DNA from: Actinoplanes sp. NBRC 103695
GTDB taxonomy: Bacteria > Actinomycetota > Actinomycetes > Mycobacteriales > Micromonosporaceae
NCBI RefSeq assembly: GCF_030269485.1
Contig: NZ_BSTL01000008.1
Location: forward strand, 285,729-349,728
Length of the DNA stretch: 64,000 nucleotides
Direction of reading: 5' to 3'
In this document: positions 1 through 8,007 of the stretch, in pieces
How the letters are laid out: each line of letters begins with the position of its first letter
Position numbering within the stretch: position 1 is the first letter of the stretch
Program-made: the position numbers and the translations under genes
The notes under the pieces: generated by a model
The model's input: the letters and a program-made list of their open reading frames with translations, nothing else
The model's database searches: none
What the model was told of the DNA's origin: nothing

Positions 1-2
1 TT

Positions 3-464
3 ACTGTGAGTCCTTATCTCGGTGTCGGCTCGTTGCGTCCCGCGTTCGACGCCGCGGCCGAGCACGGCGCCGGCGTCTTCGTCCTGGCGCTCACGTCCAA
101 CCCGGAGGGACCGGCCGTCCAGCATGCGGTCACAGCGGACGGCCGCAGCGTCGCCCAGACGGTTATCGATGAGATTTCCCAGCTCAACGCGGGTGCCGAT
201 CCTCTCGGGAATGTCGGCCTGGTGGTCGGTGCGACCATTGGCGACACCGGCCACGACCTGTCCAAGGTGAACGGACCACTGCTCGCGCCGGGCCTCGGAG
301 CACAGGGTGGAACCCCCGATCAGCTCCGGGCGATCTTCGGCGAAAGTCTGCAAAACGTGCTCCCGTCGTACTCACGGGAGGTTCTTTCGGCGGGGCCGGA
401 CGTGACCGCGCTGCAGGTCGCCGCGCGCCGTGCGGCCGACGCGTGCCGCGCCGCCCTCGGGTGA
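3..464 (+). CDS. pyrF: Orotidine 5'-phosphate decarboxylase, C-terminal part (5' end outside window)
   Basis: OMP decarboxylase makes UMP from orotidine 5'-phosphate, the last step of de novo pyrimidine synthesis in the cytoplasm. The reading frame is already open at the left edge; the visible 153 or so residues begin with TVSPYLGVGSL, typical of the long (type 2) PyrF family, followed by LALTSNPEGPAVQHA and GLVVGATIGDTG, the phosphate-binding end of the TIM barrel. The catalytic Asp/Lys region lies upstream of the window. The GTG at position 6 is internal and not a start. The gene ends 186 bp before mihF, an order (pyrF, mihF, gmk, rpoZ) common in actinomycetes. Confidence 0.9.
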   Translation, partial: TVSPYLGVGSLRPAFDAAAEHGAGVFVLALTSNPEGPAVQHAVTADGRSVAQTVIDEISQLNAGADPLGNVGLVVGATIGDTGHDLSKVNGPLLAPGLGAQGGTPDQLRAIFGESLQNVLPSYSREVLSAGPDVTALQVAARRAADACRAALG

Positions 465-555
465 AACGGGAGTCTTAGCAGGCCGGGCGCGAGGTGATCG
501 AGGGGTACCCCCACGTTGCCGAAACCCTCCCTGACCGCTAGTTTTCCGAGTCGCC

Positions 556-581
556 GGGAACCACATGCCCCTTTGGTTCCC
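556..581 (+). other. Stem-loop between pyrF and mihF
   Basis: GGGAACCA (556-563) and TGGTTCCC (574-581) form a perfect 8-bp stem with a 10-nt loop. No T-tract follows, so it could be a weak or U-less terminator for pyrF or part of the mihF leader. The rest of the 186-bp gap shows no coding signal. Confidence 0.3.
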
Positions 582-649
582 TGGCACACCACGTTTCACA
601 GATGCGCCGGTATTGAACTACCAGCGCGATAGGGACCTGAGGAGAACTG

Positions 650-967
650 GTGCCGCTCCCGTCATTGACCCCTGAGCAGCGTGCCGCAGCGCTGGAGAAG
701 GCCGCGGAGATCCGTAAGGCTCGGGCCGAGCTGAAGGATCAGCTCAAGTCTGGCAAGACCACCCTCGCCGCCGTTCTTGACCGGGCGGAAGGCGACGATG
801 TCGTCGGCAAGCTGAAGGTTTCGGCCGTGCTTCAGGCACTGCCGGGCATCGGCAAGATCCGGGCGACCCAGATCATGGAGAAGCTCAAGATCGCCGACAG
901 CCGTCGTCTGCGCGGCCTCGGCGAGCAGCAGCGTAAAGCCCTCCTGGGGGAGTTCGCTGCGAACTGA
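650..967 (+). CDS. mihF: Integration host factor, actinobacterial type (mIHF)
   Basis: Nucleoid-associated DNA-binding protein unrelated in fold to enterobacterial IHF; in mycobacteria it bends DNA and supports phage integration and growth. The 105-aa product has the family layout: a charged N-terminal helix (PLPSLTPEQRAAALEKA) followed by a helix-two-turn-helix region with LPGIGKIRATQIMEKL at residues 64-79 and RRLRGLGEQQRKALL near the end. GTG at 650 is chosen because GAGGAG (639-644) lies 5 nt upstream. It precedes gmk by 26 bp, the usual actinobacterial order. Confidence 0.95.
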   Translation: MPLPSLTPEQRAAALEKAAEIRKARAELKDQLKSGKTTLAAVLDRAEGDDVVGKLKVSAVLQALPGIGKIRATQIMEKLKIADSRRLRGLGEQQRKALLGEFAAN

Positions 968-993
968 CTCGTCGGCTCGTGTAGGAATGAGCC

Positions 994-1599
994 GTGAGCA
1001 TGGATGACGACGCGCGCCCGGCAGCTCGACTCACCGTCCTGTCCGGCCCCTCGGGGGTGGGCAAGGACAGCGTGATCGAGTTGATCCGGGCGCGCTCGCC
1101 ATGGATCAAGTTGTCCGTGTCCGTGACAACGCGGAAGAAACGGGACTACGAGACCGACGGCGAGCATTACCACTTCGTCAGCCGAGCCGAGTTCCAGAGG
1201 CTCATCGACGGCGGGCAACTGCTCGAGTGGGCGGAATTCGCGGGGAACCTCTACGGCACACCCCGCGCGCAAGTGGAGGGCTGGCTCGCACAGGGCCGGC
1301 CCGTTCTGTTGAAGATCGACCTTCAGGGAGCTCGCCAGGTCCGCGCCACGATGGCGGACGCACAGCTGGTGTTCCTCGCCCCGCCCAGCGTCGAGGAGCT
1401 GCGTCGCCGCCTGATCGGCCGCGGCACCGACGACGAGGAGACCATCCGGAAACGCCTGGCGCACGCGGATGAGGAACTCGCCGCGGAGAAGGAATTCGAC
1501 CGCACGGTGGTCAATGATTTCGTCGAGCGCGCCGCTGATGAGCTGGTAGGATTGCTCGGTTCGTCATATCTGACCCCGGCACAGGCGCCAGAACATTAA
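994..1599 (+). CDS. gmk: Guanylate kinase
   Basis: Phosphorylates GMP to GDP with ATP. The 201-aa product has the P-loop GPSGVGKD at residues 18-25, the GMP-binding stretch [19 protein letters not shown], and the conserved [12 protein letters not shown] and VVNDFVERA segments. The length is normal. The GTG start sits 6 nt after TAGGAAT (982-988), which resembles a -10 hexamer, so a leaderless or very short-leader transcript is possible. The gene lies 26 bp after mihF and 28 bp before rpoZ and may be co-transcribed with them. Confidence 0.95.
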   Translation: MSMDDDARPAARLTVLSGPSGVGKDSVIELIRARSPWIKLSVSVTTRKKRDYETDGEHYHFVSRAEFQRLIDGGQLLEWAEFAGNLYGTPRAQVEGWLAQGRPVLLKIDLQGARQVRATMADAQLVFLAPPSVEELRRRLIGRGTDDEETIRKRLAHADEELAAEKEFDRTVVNDFVERAADELVGLLGSSYLTPAQAPEH

Positions 1600-1627
1600 G
1601 GCCACAACACTTAAGGATCGCCAAACA

Positions 1628-1891
1628 GTGGGAACCGTTGCAAATCCCGAAGGAATCACCAACCCGCCGATCGATGAGCTGCTCGACAAGACCTCGTCGA
1701 AGTACTCGTTGGTGATCTTCGCGGCGAAGCGCGCCCGACAGGTCAACGCCTACTACAGCCAGCTCGGTGAGGGCCTCCTGGAGTACGTCGGCCCGCTGGT
1801 CGAGACCACCCCGCAGGAGAAGCCGCTCTCGATCGCGATGCGCGAGATCAACGCCGGTCTGCTGACCGCCGAGGCGACCGACAACCCCTGA
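1628..1891 (+). CDS. rpoZ: DNA-directed RNA polymerase omega subunit
   Basis: Small accessory subunit that helps fold beta-prime and assemble RNA polymerase. The 87-aa product contains the family core [20 protein letters not shown] (residues 22-41) and [14 protein letters not shown] near the C-terminus, where omega contacts beta-prime. The GTG start is 28 bp after gmk. A strong stem-loop follows the stop codon before coaBC. Confidence 0.95.
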   Translation: MGTVANPEGITNPPIDELLDKTSSKYSLVIFAAKRARQVNAYYSQLGEGLLEYVGPLVETTPQEKPLSIAMREINAGLLTAEATDNP

Positions 1892-1906
1892 TCACTGGCT
1901 AGTGTC

Positions 1907-1938
1907 GGCCCTGCGTCCCGCATAGTGGACGCGGGGCC
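1907..1938 (+). terminator. Terminator or attenuator between rpoZ and coaBC
   Basis: GGCCCTGCGTCC (1907-1918) pairs with GGACGCGGGGCC (1927-1938): 12 bp with one G-U wobble and an 8-nt loop, followed by ATTTCG. It lies 15 bp after the rpoZ stop and ends just before coaBC, so it may end the gmk-rpoZ transcript or modulate read-through. The T-tract is short. Confidence 0.5.
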
Positions 1939-1961
1939 ATTTCGTTATGGGGGCGTTAGTA

Positions 1962-3167
1962 GTGACCGATGTTGTACTCGGCGTGTGCGGCGGCATCGCC
2001 GCGTACAAGGCCTGTGAACTGGTCCGGCTCTTCACCGAGAGCGGGCACCGGGTCCGCGTCGTGCCGACCGCCGCGGCTCTGAAATTCGTCGGCGAGCCAA
2101 CCTGGGCCGCGCTCTCCGGGCAACCGGTCGCCACCGAGGTCTGGCAGGACGTCCACGAGGTGCCGCACGTCCGCATCGGCCGGCACGCCGACCTGCTCGT
2201 GATCGCCCCGGCCACCGCCGACATGCTGGCCAGGGCGGCTCACGGTCTCGCCGACGACCTGCTCACGAACACGCTGCTCACGGCCACCTGCCCGATCGTC
2301 TGGGCGCCCGCGATGCACACCGAGATGTGGGAGAACCCGGCCACCCGCGCCAACGTGGCCACCCTCCGCGAGCGTGGTCACCTGGTGATCGAGCCCGCGG
2401 TCGGCCGGCTGACCGGAGCGGACACCGGCAAGGGCCGGCTTCCGGAAGCCACCGAGATTTTCGAGATCGCCCGCCGCGCGCTGGCCGGCCGGCCCCGTGA
2501 TCTGCACGGCCGGCACGTGGTGGTGACCGCCGGGGGCACCCGTGAGCCGCTCGACCCGGTGCGGTTCCTCGGCAACAGATCATCAGGCAAGCAGGGGTAC
2601 GCCTTCGCGCGTACCGCGGTGGCCCGTGGGGCGCGCGTCACACTGATCGCGGCGAACGTCACACTGCCGGATCCGGCGGGGGTGGATGTGATCCGCGTCG
2701 CCACCACCGAGGAGCTGCGTAAGGCCACCGTCGAGGCGTTCGTGGACGCGGACGCCGTGGTCATGGCGGCGGCGCCCGCCGACTTCCGGCCGGCCACCGC
2801 GGCCGTACAGAAGATCAAGAAAAGTGACGACGGCGCCGTGCCCACCATCGAACTGGTCGTCAACCCGGACATAGCGGCCGAACTCGGTGCGGCCAAGAGC
2901 CCAGGTCAGCTGCTGATCGCGTTCGCGGCGGAGACCCACGACGCGATCGGCAACGCCCGTGCGAAACTCGTCCGGAAACGAGCCGACCTGATCGTTGTCA
3001 ACGAGGTCGGCACCGACCTGGTCTTCGGATCGGACGCGAACACCGTCACCATCCTCGATGCCGCCGGAACCGTCGCCGAACTGGGCGAGCTCCCCAAGGA
3101 CGAGGTGGCCGACGCCGTCTGGGACGAGGTCACGAAACGGCTGGTCGTCCCCGGTGGGACGGCATGA
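1962..3167 (+). CDS. coaBC: Bifunctional phosphopantothenoylcysteine decarboxylase / phosphopantothenate-cysteine ligase
   Basis: Catalyses two coenzyme A steps: CoaB joins cysteine to 4'-phosphopantothenate and CoaC decarboxylates the product using FMN. The N-terminal flavoprotein domain shows GVCGGIAAYKA, the probable catalytic His in EVPHVRIG, and PAMHTEMW (Asn of the classic PXMNXXMW is His here; I recall the same in mycobacteria). The CoaB domain starts at VVVTAGGTREPLDPVR with RSSGKQG and KIKKS. About 401 aa. GTG 1962 is preferred over in-frame ATG 1947 because GGGGG (1949-1953) gives correct spacing and the upstream hairpin occupies the region before 1947. Confidence 0.93.
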   Translation: MTDVVLGVCGGIAAYKACELVRLFTESGHRVRVVPTAAALKFVGEPTWAALSGQPVATEVWQDVHEVPHVRIGRHADLLVIAPATADMLARAAHGLADDLLTNTLLTATCPIVWAPAMHTEMWENPATRANVATLRERGHLVIEPAVGRLTGADTGKGRLPEATEIFEIARRALAGRPRDLHGRHVVVTAGGTREPLDPVRFLGNRSSGKQGYAFARTAVARGARVTLIAANVTLPDPAGVDVIRVATTEELRKATVEAFVDADAVVMAAAPADFRPATAAVQKIKKSDDGAVPTIELVVNPDIAAELGAAKSPGQLLIAFAAETHDAIGNARAKLVRKRADLIVVNEVGTDLVFGSDANTVTILDAAGTVAELGELPKDEVADAVWDEVTKRLVVPGGTA

Positions 3168-3194
3168 CACACACGACGCGGCGGTGACTACACT
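3165..3194 (+). promoter_or_regulatory. Candidate housekeeping promoter for metK
   Basis: TGACAC (3165-3170) and TACACT (3189-3194) are spaced 18 bp and resemble -35/-10 elements of the main actinobacterial sigma factor. The -35 overlaps the coaBC stop. The leader to GTG 3231 would be about 30 nt and carries GAGGAG before the start. No SAM riboswitch fits in this space. Confidence 0.4.
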
Positions 3195-3230
3195 TCCGCG
3201 GAACATTGTTCGACGAATCTGAGGAGCACC

Positions 3231-4421
3231 GTGGCACGCCGCCTGTTCACCTCCGAGTCGGTCACGGAAGGCCACCCGGACAAGATCGCTGACCAGATCA
3301 GCGACGGCATTCTCGATGCGCTGCTGGCGCAGGACCCGCGCAGCCGCGTGGCGGTCGAAACGCTGATCACCACCGGCCAGGTACACGTCGCCGGTGAGGT
3401 GACCACGCAGGCGTACGCGGACATCCCCAGCATCGTCCGCGAGACGATCTTGAAGATCGGTTACGACTCGTCGAAGAAGGGGTTCGACGGCGCCTCCTGC
3501 GGCGTCAGCGTCTCCATCGGCTCGCAGTCGCCCGACATCGCCCAGGGCGTGGACAGCGCGGTCGAACTCCGCGACGGCGGCTCCGAACACGTGCTCGACG
3601 CCCAGGGCGCCGGTGACCAGGGCATGATGTTCGGCTTCGCCTGCTCGGAGACCCCCGAGCTGATGCCGCTGCCGATCGCGCTCGCGCACCGCCTCGCCCG
3701 GCGGCTGTCCGCGGCCCGCAAGGACGGCACCATCCCCTACCTGCGGCCCGACGGCAAGACCCAGGTCACCATCGAGTACGACGGGCTCCGTCCGGTCCGC
3801 CTCGACACGGTCGTCGTCTCGTCGCAGCACGCCGCGGACATCTCGCTGGAGTCGCTGCTCACCCCCGACGTCCGCGAGCACGTGATCGCCCCCGAGCTGG
3901 AGGGTCTCGGCCTCGACACCGAGGGCTACCGGCTCCTGGTCAACCCCACCGGTCGTTTCGAGATCGGTGGCCCGATGGGTGACGCCGGCCTGACCGGTCG
4001 CAAGATCATTGTTGACACGTACGGCGGGTACGCCCGCCACGGTGGTGGCGCGTTCTCGGGCAAGGATCCGTCCAAGGTGGACCGCTCCGCGGCGTACGCG
4101 ATGCGGTGGGTGGCCAAGAACGTGGTGGCGGCCGGTCTCGCCGAGCGCTGCGAGACGCAGGTGGCGTACGCGATCGGCAAGGCCCACCCGGTCTCGCTGT
4201 TCGTGGAGACCTTCGGTACGGAGAACGTGCCGGTGGAGCGGATCGAGAAGGCCATCAACGAGGTGTTCGATCTTCGTCCGGCCGCGATCATCCGTGATCT
4301 GGACCTGATGCGCCCGATCTACCAGCAGACCGCCGCGTACGGTCACTTCGGCCGGGAGCTGCCGGAGCTGCTGTGGGAGAACACGGACCGCGCCCAGGAC
4401 CTGAAGAACGCCGCTGCCTGA
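3231..4421 (+). CDS. metK: S-adenosylmethionine synthetase
   Basis: Makes SAM from methionine and ATP. The 396-aa product has the full family signature set: [17 protein letters not shown] near the N-terminus, [12 protein letters not shown] in the middle, and the P-loop-like [19 protein letters not shown] around residues 266-284. The GTG start has GAGGAG 6 nt upstream. A strong intrinsic terminator follows immediately, so metK probably ends its transcript. Confidence 0.97.
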   Translation: MARRLFTSESVTEGHPDKIADQISDGILDALLAQDPRSRVAVETLITTGQVHVAGEVTTQAYADIPSIVRETILKIGYDSSKKGFDGASCGVSVSIGSQSPDIAQGVDSAVELRDGGSEHVLDAQGAGDQGMMFGFACSETPELMPLPIALAHRLARRLSAARKDGTIPYLRPDGKTQVTIEYDGLRPVRLDTVVVSSQHAADISLESLLTPDVREHVIAPELEGLGLDTEGYRLLVNPTGRFEIGGPMGDAGLTGRKIIVDTYGGYARHGGGAFSGKDPSKVDRSAAYAMRWVAKNVVAAGLAERCETQVAYAIGKAHPVSLFVETFGTENVPVERIEKAINEVFDLRPAAIIRDLDLMRPIYQQTAAYGHFGRELPELLWENTDRAQDLKNAAA

Positions 4422-4433
4422 CAACACGGACAC

Positions 4434-4469
4434 AAGGGGCGCCTCGTCATCCGGCGAGGTGCCCCTTTT
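4434..4469 (+). terminator. Intrinsic terminator of metK
   Basis: AAGGGGCGCCTCG (4434-4446) pairs with CGAGGTGCCCCTT (4455-4467): 13 bp with one G-U wobble and an 8-nt loop, running into TTTT. It lies 13 bp after the metK stop. An in-frame GTG at 4459 lies inside this stem, which argues against that codon as the priA start. Confidence 0.8.
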
Positions 4470-4557
4470 CGCTGCGCCTCTTCTCTCCGAGCCCGTCGCT
4501 GTCGAGCCGCTTCCGGTTGAACCGCTTTCTGTCGTACCGCCGCGAGAGAATCCTTCC

Positions 4558-6543
4558 GTGGAAGTTCCGGGGAAAAAGCCTTCGGGGAAGGCCGCGAAGC
4601 CACGGCGCGAGCCGGCGGCGCGGCTGCCCGTGGCGCGCGTCTGCGTCGAGGTGCCGCTGCCCCACCTGGACCGCCCCTTCGACTACCTGGTCGCCGCCGG
4701 CGACGACGAGGCGGCGCAGCCCGGCGTCCGGGTCCGGGTGCGCTTCGCCGGCCAGTTGATGAGCGGTCTCCTGCTGGAGCGGGCCGAAACGTCGGCGCAC
4801 GAGGGCAAGCTGGCGTTCCTCGATCGGGTGGTTTCCGCCGAGCGCATCCTCGACCCCGAGGTCGCGCGCCTGGCCCGCGCCGTCGCCGACCGCTACGCCG
4901 GCAACCTGTCGGACGTCCTGCGCCTCGCCGTCCCGCCGCGCCACGCCCGCGTGGAGTCGCAGACGCCGCCGCCCACGCCCGAGGGCGACATCGCCGCCGT
5001 CGCTGAGCAGGGCTGGGACGGCTACGTCGCCGGGGCGGCGTTCCTGCGGGCACTCGAGGACGGGCGGGTGGCCCGGGCCGTGTGGTCGGCGTCGCCCGGG
5101 GAGGACTGGCCCGGCCGGATAGCCGAGGCCGCCGCCGTCACGGTCCGGGGCGGGCGTGGCGTCGTGGTGCTCGTCGCCGACGCACGTGATCTCGAACGGG
5201 TGGATCTCGCCATGACGCGGGTGCTCGGCGAGGGCCGGCACGTCGCGCTGAACGCCGCCGCCGGGCCCGCCGAGCGCTACCGCCGGTTCCTCGCGGCCAG
5301 CCGGCACCAGGTGCCCGTCGTCGTCGGCACCCGCGCCGCGATGTTCGCCCCGGTCGCCGAGATCGGTCTCGTCGTCATCTGGGACGACGGCGACGACCTC
5401 TACGCCGAGCCCCGGGCGCCCTACCCGCACGCCCGCGAGGTGCTGCTGACACGGGCGCAACTGGCCGGGTGCTCGGCGCTGATCGGCGGATTCGCCCGGA
5501 CGGGGGAGTCGCAGCTTCTCCTGGAGACCGGCTGGGCCAAGGAGATCATCGCCTCGCGTGACGTCCTGCGGCAGCGGGTGGCGCGCATCCAGCCCACCGG
5601 CGACGACCCGCAACTCGCCCGCGACCCCGGTGCGGCCACGGCCCGGCTGCCCAGCCTCGGCTGGCAGGCCGCCCGCGCCGCCCTGCAGGGCGGGCATCCC
5701 GTGCTGGTGCAGGTCCCGCGCCGGGGCTACCTGCCGTCGACCGCCTGCGCCGAGTGCCGCACCCCCGCGCGCTGCCCGCACTGCTCGGGCCCGCTCGGCG
5801 TCGCCGGCGCACGCGACGTCCCGACGTGCCGCTGGTGCGGCCGGGCCTCCGCCGACTACTCCTGCCCCGCCTGCGGTGGCCGCCGGCTGCGCGCCTCGAT
5901 CACCGGCGCCCGGCGCACCGCAGAGGAACTCGGCCGCGCCTTCCCCGGCGTGACCATCCGCACCTCCGGCCGCGACGAGGTGCTGACCACGATCCCCGCC
6001 GAACCGGCCGTCGTGGTCGCCACCCCCGGCGCGGAACCGGTGGCCGACGAGGGCTTCGGCTGCGTCCTCCTGCTCGACACCTGGGCCCTGCTGACCCGCT
6101 CCGACCTGCGGGCCGCCGAGGAGACGATGCGCCGCTGGCTGAACGCGGCGGCCCTGGCCCGGCCCGACGGCTCGGTCATCGTGGTCGCCGACGGTTCCCT
6201 CGCCACCGTGCAGGCCCTGCTGCGCTGGGATCCGGGCTGGTTCGCCGAACGCGAACTCGCCGAACGACGCGAACTCCGCTTCCCGCCGATCGCCCGCATG
6301 GCCGGTGTGACCGGCACGGCCGACGCGGTCGCCGACTTCCTGCGGGCGGCCCGCCTCCCCGACGGCACCGAGGTCCTCGGCCCGGTCCCCGCCCCGGAGG
6401 ACCAGGAACGCTTCCTGCTGCGCGTCTCCCGCGGCAAGGCCGGCGAGCTGGCACACGCTCTGCACGAGGCCGCGGCGGTCCGCAGCGCGCGCAAGGCGGC
6501 CCAGCCGGTCCGTCTCCAGATGGACCCCGGCACCCTCTTCTGA
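4558..6543 (+). CDS. priA: Replication restart protein PriA (actinobacterial type, no helicase motifs)
   Basis: PriA recognises stalled forks and loads the replisome. About 661 aa from GTG 4558, which has GAGAG 9 nt upstream; an earlier GTG at 4459 lies in the metK terminator. The N-terminal 3'-DNA-binding domain begins CVEVPLPHLDRPFDYLV. The cysteine cluster (CAECRTPARCPHC, CRWCGRASADYSCPACGG) for zinc binding is intact. I see no Walker A (GxGKT), and the DEEH region reads WDDGDDLY, so the ATPase/helicase activity is predicted lost, as is known for actinobacterial PriA. It has no close downstream partner; a gap of about 900 bp follows. Confidence 0.9.
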   Translation: MEVPGKKPSGKAAKPRREPAARLPVARVCVEVPLPHLDRPFDYLVAAGDDEAAQPGVRVRVRFAGQLMSGLLLERAETSAHEGKLAFLDRVVSAERILDPEVARLARAVADRYAGNLSDVLRLAVPPRHARVESQTPPPTPEGDIAAVAEQGWDGYVAGAAFLRALEDGRVARAVWSASPGEDWPGRIAEAAAVTVRGGRGVVVLVADARDLERVDLAMTRVLGEGRHVALNAAAGPAERYRRFLAASRHQVPVVVGTRAAMFAPVAEIGLVVIWDDGDDLYAEPRAPYPHAREVLLTRAQLAGCSALIGGFARTGESQLLLETGWAKEIIASRDVLRQRVARIQPTGDDPQLARDPGAATARLPSLGWQAARAALQGGHPVLVQVPRRGYLPSTACAECRTPARCPHCSGPLGVAGARDVPTCRWCGRASADYSCPACGGRRLRASITGARRTAEELGRAFPGVTIRTSGRDEVLTTIPAEPAVVVATPGAEPVADEGFGCVLLLDTWALLTRSDLRAAEETMRRWLNAAALARPDGSVIVVADGSLATVQALLRWDPGWFAERELAERRELRFPPIARMAGVTGTADAVADFLRAARLPDGTEVLGPVPAPEDQERFLLRVSRGKAGELAHALHEAAAVRSARKAAQPVRLQMDPGTLF

Positions 6544-6567
6544 CGTTCTCGGTCACGCCCGCGGGCA

Positions 6568-6634
6568 GCCTTCCGACCATTTTCCATGCCTGTGGACAGG
6601 CCTTCCGATCGTTTCGCCCTGCCTGTGGACAGGC
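6568..6634 (+). repeat. Two tandem units of about 33 bp, each with palindrome GCCTGTGGACAGGC
   Basis: The units 6568-6599 and 6600-6632 both begin GCCTTCCGA and end CTGTGGACAG. The 14-bp palindrome GCCTGT-GG-ACAGGC occurs at 6588-6601 and 6621-6634, 33 bp apart (about three helical turns). It lies 25 bp after the priA stop and could be a protein-binding pair or small hairpins. Confidence 0.7.
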
Positions 6635-6851
6635 ACGGAAACTGTCGTACCCGCCGCCTACCGTGTCACCCACCCAGTGCCGGGGTGGGGGAGGTGGCGG
6701 TCCGCGTGTCGCGGGCCGCCGGGCGCGTCGCGCCCGCCGATCTTGTCCTCCTGGCGTTCGCGGTGGTAGCCCGGCACGAAAGTGGTGGCCCAGGGCGATT
6801 TCCGGACGCGGATGCCCGGCCGGACCGGCGCGGTCCGGCACTCGCGCGGAT

Positions 6852-6953
6852 GGTGGTAGGACCGGCCGCTATCCAGAGCTGGCATACCGCTCCTGGCTAC
6901 CACGCGCGCGGACAGCGGTAGCGCAGGGCGGTATATCGAGGCCGGATACCGCC
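6852..6953 (+). repeat. Structured intergenic repeat, copy A
   Basis: This 102-bp segment aligns end to end with 31382-31482, both starting GGTGGTAGGACC and ending ATACCGCC. Its core is an inverted repeat: left arm 6884-6901 (ATACCGC...CTACC) and right arm 6917-6934 (GGTAG...GCGGTAT), about 14 of 18 positions complementary. The arms differ from copy B but stay largely complementary, which suggests the pairing is maintained. Confidence 0.7.
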
Positions 6954-7024
6954 TGGTCCTACCGTTTTCGCGTGGTCCTACCACTTGCGGCGGCTTTACC
7001 ACTGCGCGCCGGGCCCGCGCCGCG

Positions 7025-7149
7025 AGCGGCGGCAGTCACGGCGAGTGGGCACCGCGGGCGCCTGGCTACCTGGCTCGACCCACTCCGGGCGATAGCGGCG
7101 GCAGTCACGGCGAGTGGGCACCGCGGGCGCGTGGCAACCCGGCTCGACC
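7025..7149 (+). repeat. 69-bp-period direct repeat containing the shared module of about 41 nt
   Basis: The segment 7025-7065 (AGCGGCGGCAG...GGCGCCTGG) recurs almost exactly at 7094-7134, followed by GGCTCGACCC in both; a decayed third copy starts near 7163. Its reverse complement closely matches 31167-31206 and 60543-60583, and the forward form matches 31595-31632, so it belongs to a family dispersed in gene-free intervals. Confidence 0.75.
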
Positions 7150-7447
7150 CCATGCCCAGCGGAAGCGACGGCAGTCATGGCGGCGACGGGCGTTCATGCC
7201 GGGGGCACGGCGGGCCTGGTTGCCGACCAGATGTCGGGTGGGAGGTGACCGGCCGTAACGCGGTCACGCTGACGAACCGTACGGATGGAAATCGCCGGCG
7301 CGGTCGTCTGAAGCTCCGGCCGCCGGAATGGGCCGAACCTGCAGAACCCCCGCGCGACCCCTGCGAAGGCTCCGGCACCTGGGGTCAGCGGGCGGGTCCG
7401 TAGACTTCCGAGGCGAACCAGCAAACCGCCCGAGGGAGTAGCGCCGC

Positions 7448-8005
7448 GTGACTGTCCAGCCCATCCGACTCTTCGGCGACCCGGTGTTGCGCACCGCGGC
7501 CGATCCGGTCGTCGATTTCGACAAGGAGTTGCGCGGACTCGTCAGGGATCTCCTCGAGACCATGCAGGACGAGGGGGGTGCGGGGCTGGCGGCGCCGCAG
7601 CTGGGTGTGGGGCTGCGGGTGTTCGCGTTCGACGTGGACGACGTGGTCGGGCACATCGTCAACCCGGTGTTGTCGTTCCCGGACGACGAGGAGCAGGACG
7701 GGCCGGAGGGCTGCCTGTCCATCCCGGGCATCTACATCGACACCAAGCGCCGCCAGAACGTGGTGGCCAGTGGCTTCAACGAGCACGGTGACCCGATCCA
7801 GGTGATCGGCACGGGGCTGATGGCGCGGTGTGTGCAGCACGAGACCGACCACCTGGACGGGGTGCTGTTCCTGGACCGGCTGGACTCGGCGGGGCGTAAG
7901 GAAGCCATGAAGCAGATCCGCGCGGCCGAGTGGTACGACGTGGCACGGCCGCCGGTCGTGAAGGAGAGTCCGCACAGTCGCGGGATCTTCGGGCGGGGGC
8001 GTTGA
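7448..8005 (+). CDS. def: Peptide deformylase
   Basis: Metalloenzyme that removes the N-formyl group from new proteins. The 185-aa product has all three catalytic motifs: [10 protein letters not shown] (residues 43-52), EGCLSIPG with the metal-binding Cys, and QHETDHLDG with the two metal His and catalytic Glu. GTG 7448 is preceded by GAGGGAG. Two bases separate its stop from fmt, coupling the enzymes that add and remove formyl groups. Confidence 0.97.
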   Translation: MTVQPIRLFGDPVLRTAADPVVDFDKELRGLVRDLLETMQDEGGAGLAAPQLGVGLRVFAFDVDDVVGHIVNPVLSFPDDEEQDGPEGCLSIPGIYIDTKRRQNVVASGFNEHGDPIQVIGTGLMARCVQHETDHLDGVLFLDRLDSAGRKEAMKQIRAAEWYDVARPPVVKESPHSRGIFGRGR

Positions 8006-8007
8006 GC

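Larger units (their letters stand above)
6544..7447. other. Gene-free interval with structured repeats (locus A)
   Basis: No reading frame here has a recognisable family match, a ribosome binding site or protein-like composition. The interval holds a duplicated 33-bp unit just after priA, a palindromic element (6852-6953) rich in GGTAG/CTACC, and a 69-bp-period duplication (7025-7149). Related modules occur at 30919-31802 and 60221-60940. The last 70 bp before GTG 7448 probably contain the def promoter, but I cannot pick it out. Confidence 0.6.

Noticed and set aside
3195..3230. SAM riboswitch before metK
   Set aside because: The space between the candidate promoter and the start codon is only about 36 bp, too short, and no SAM-aptamer core is present.
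2583..4433. Very long open frame on the minus strand opposite coaBC and metK
   Set aside because: It mirrors a strongly supported gene on the other strand; long antisense frames are expected in high-GC DNA, and its Arg/Asp/Gly-rich translation matches no family.
4459..4557. Upstream GTG start for priA
   Set aside because: It lies inside the metK terminator stem and adds a Pro/Val/Glu-rich stretch not typical of PriA; GTG 4558 is better placed.
4447..6465. Long minus-strand frame opposite priA
   Set aside because: Same reason: codon-position GC bias of priA creates it. No start signals and no protein-like motifs.
6586..7403. Open frames in the gap between priA and def
   Set aside because: They are Arg/Gly/Pro-rich in several frames at once, lack ribosome sites and coincide with the repeat modules.
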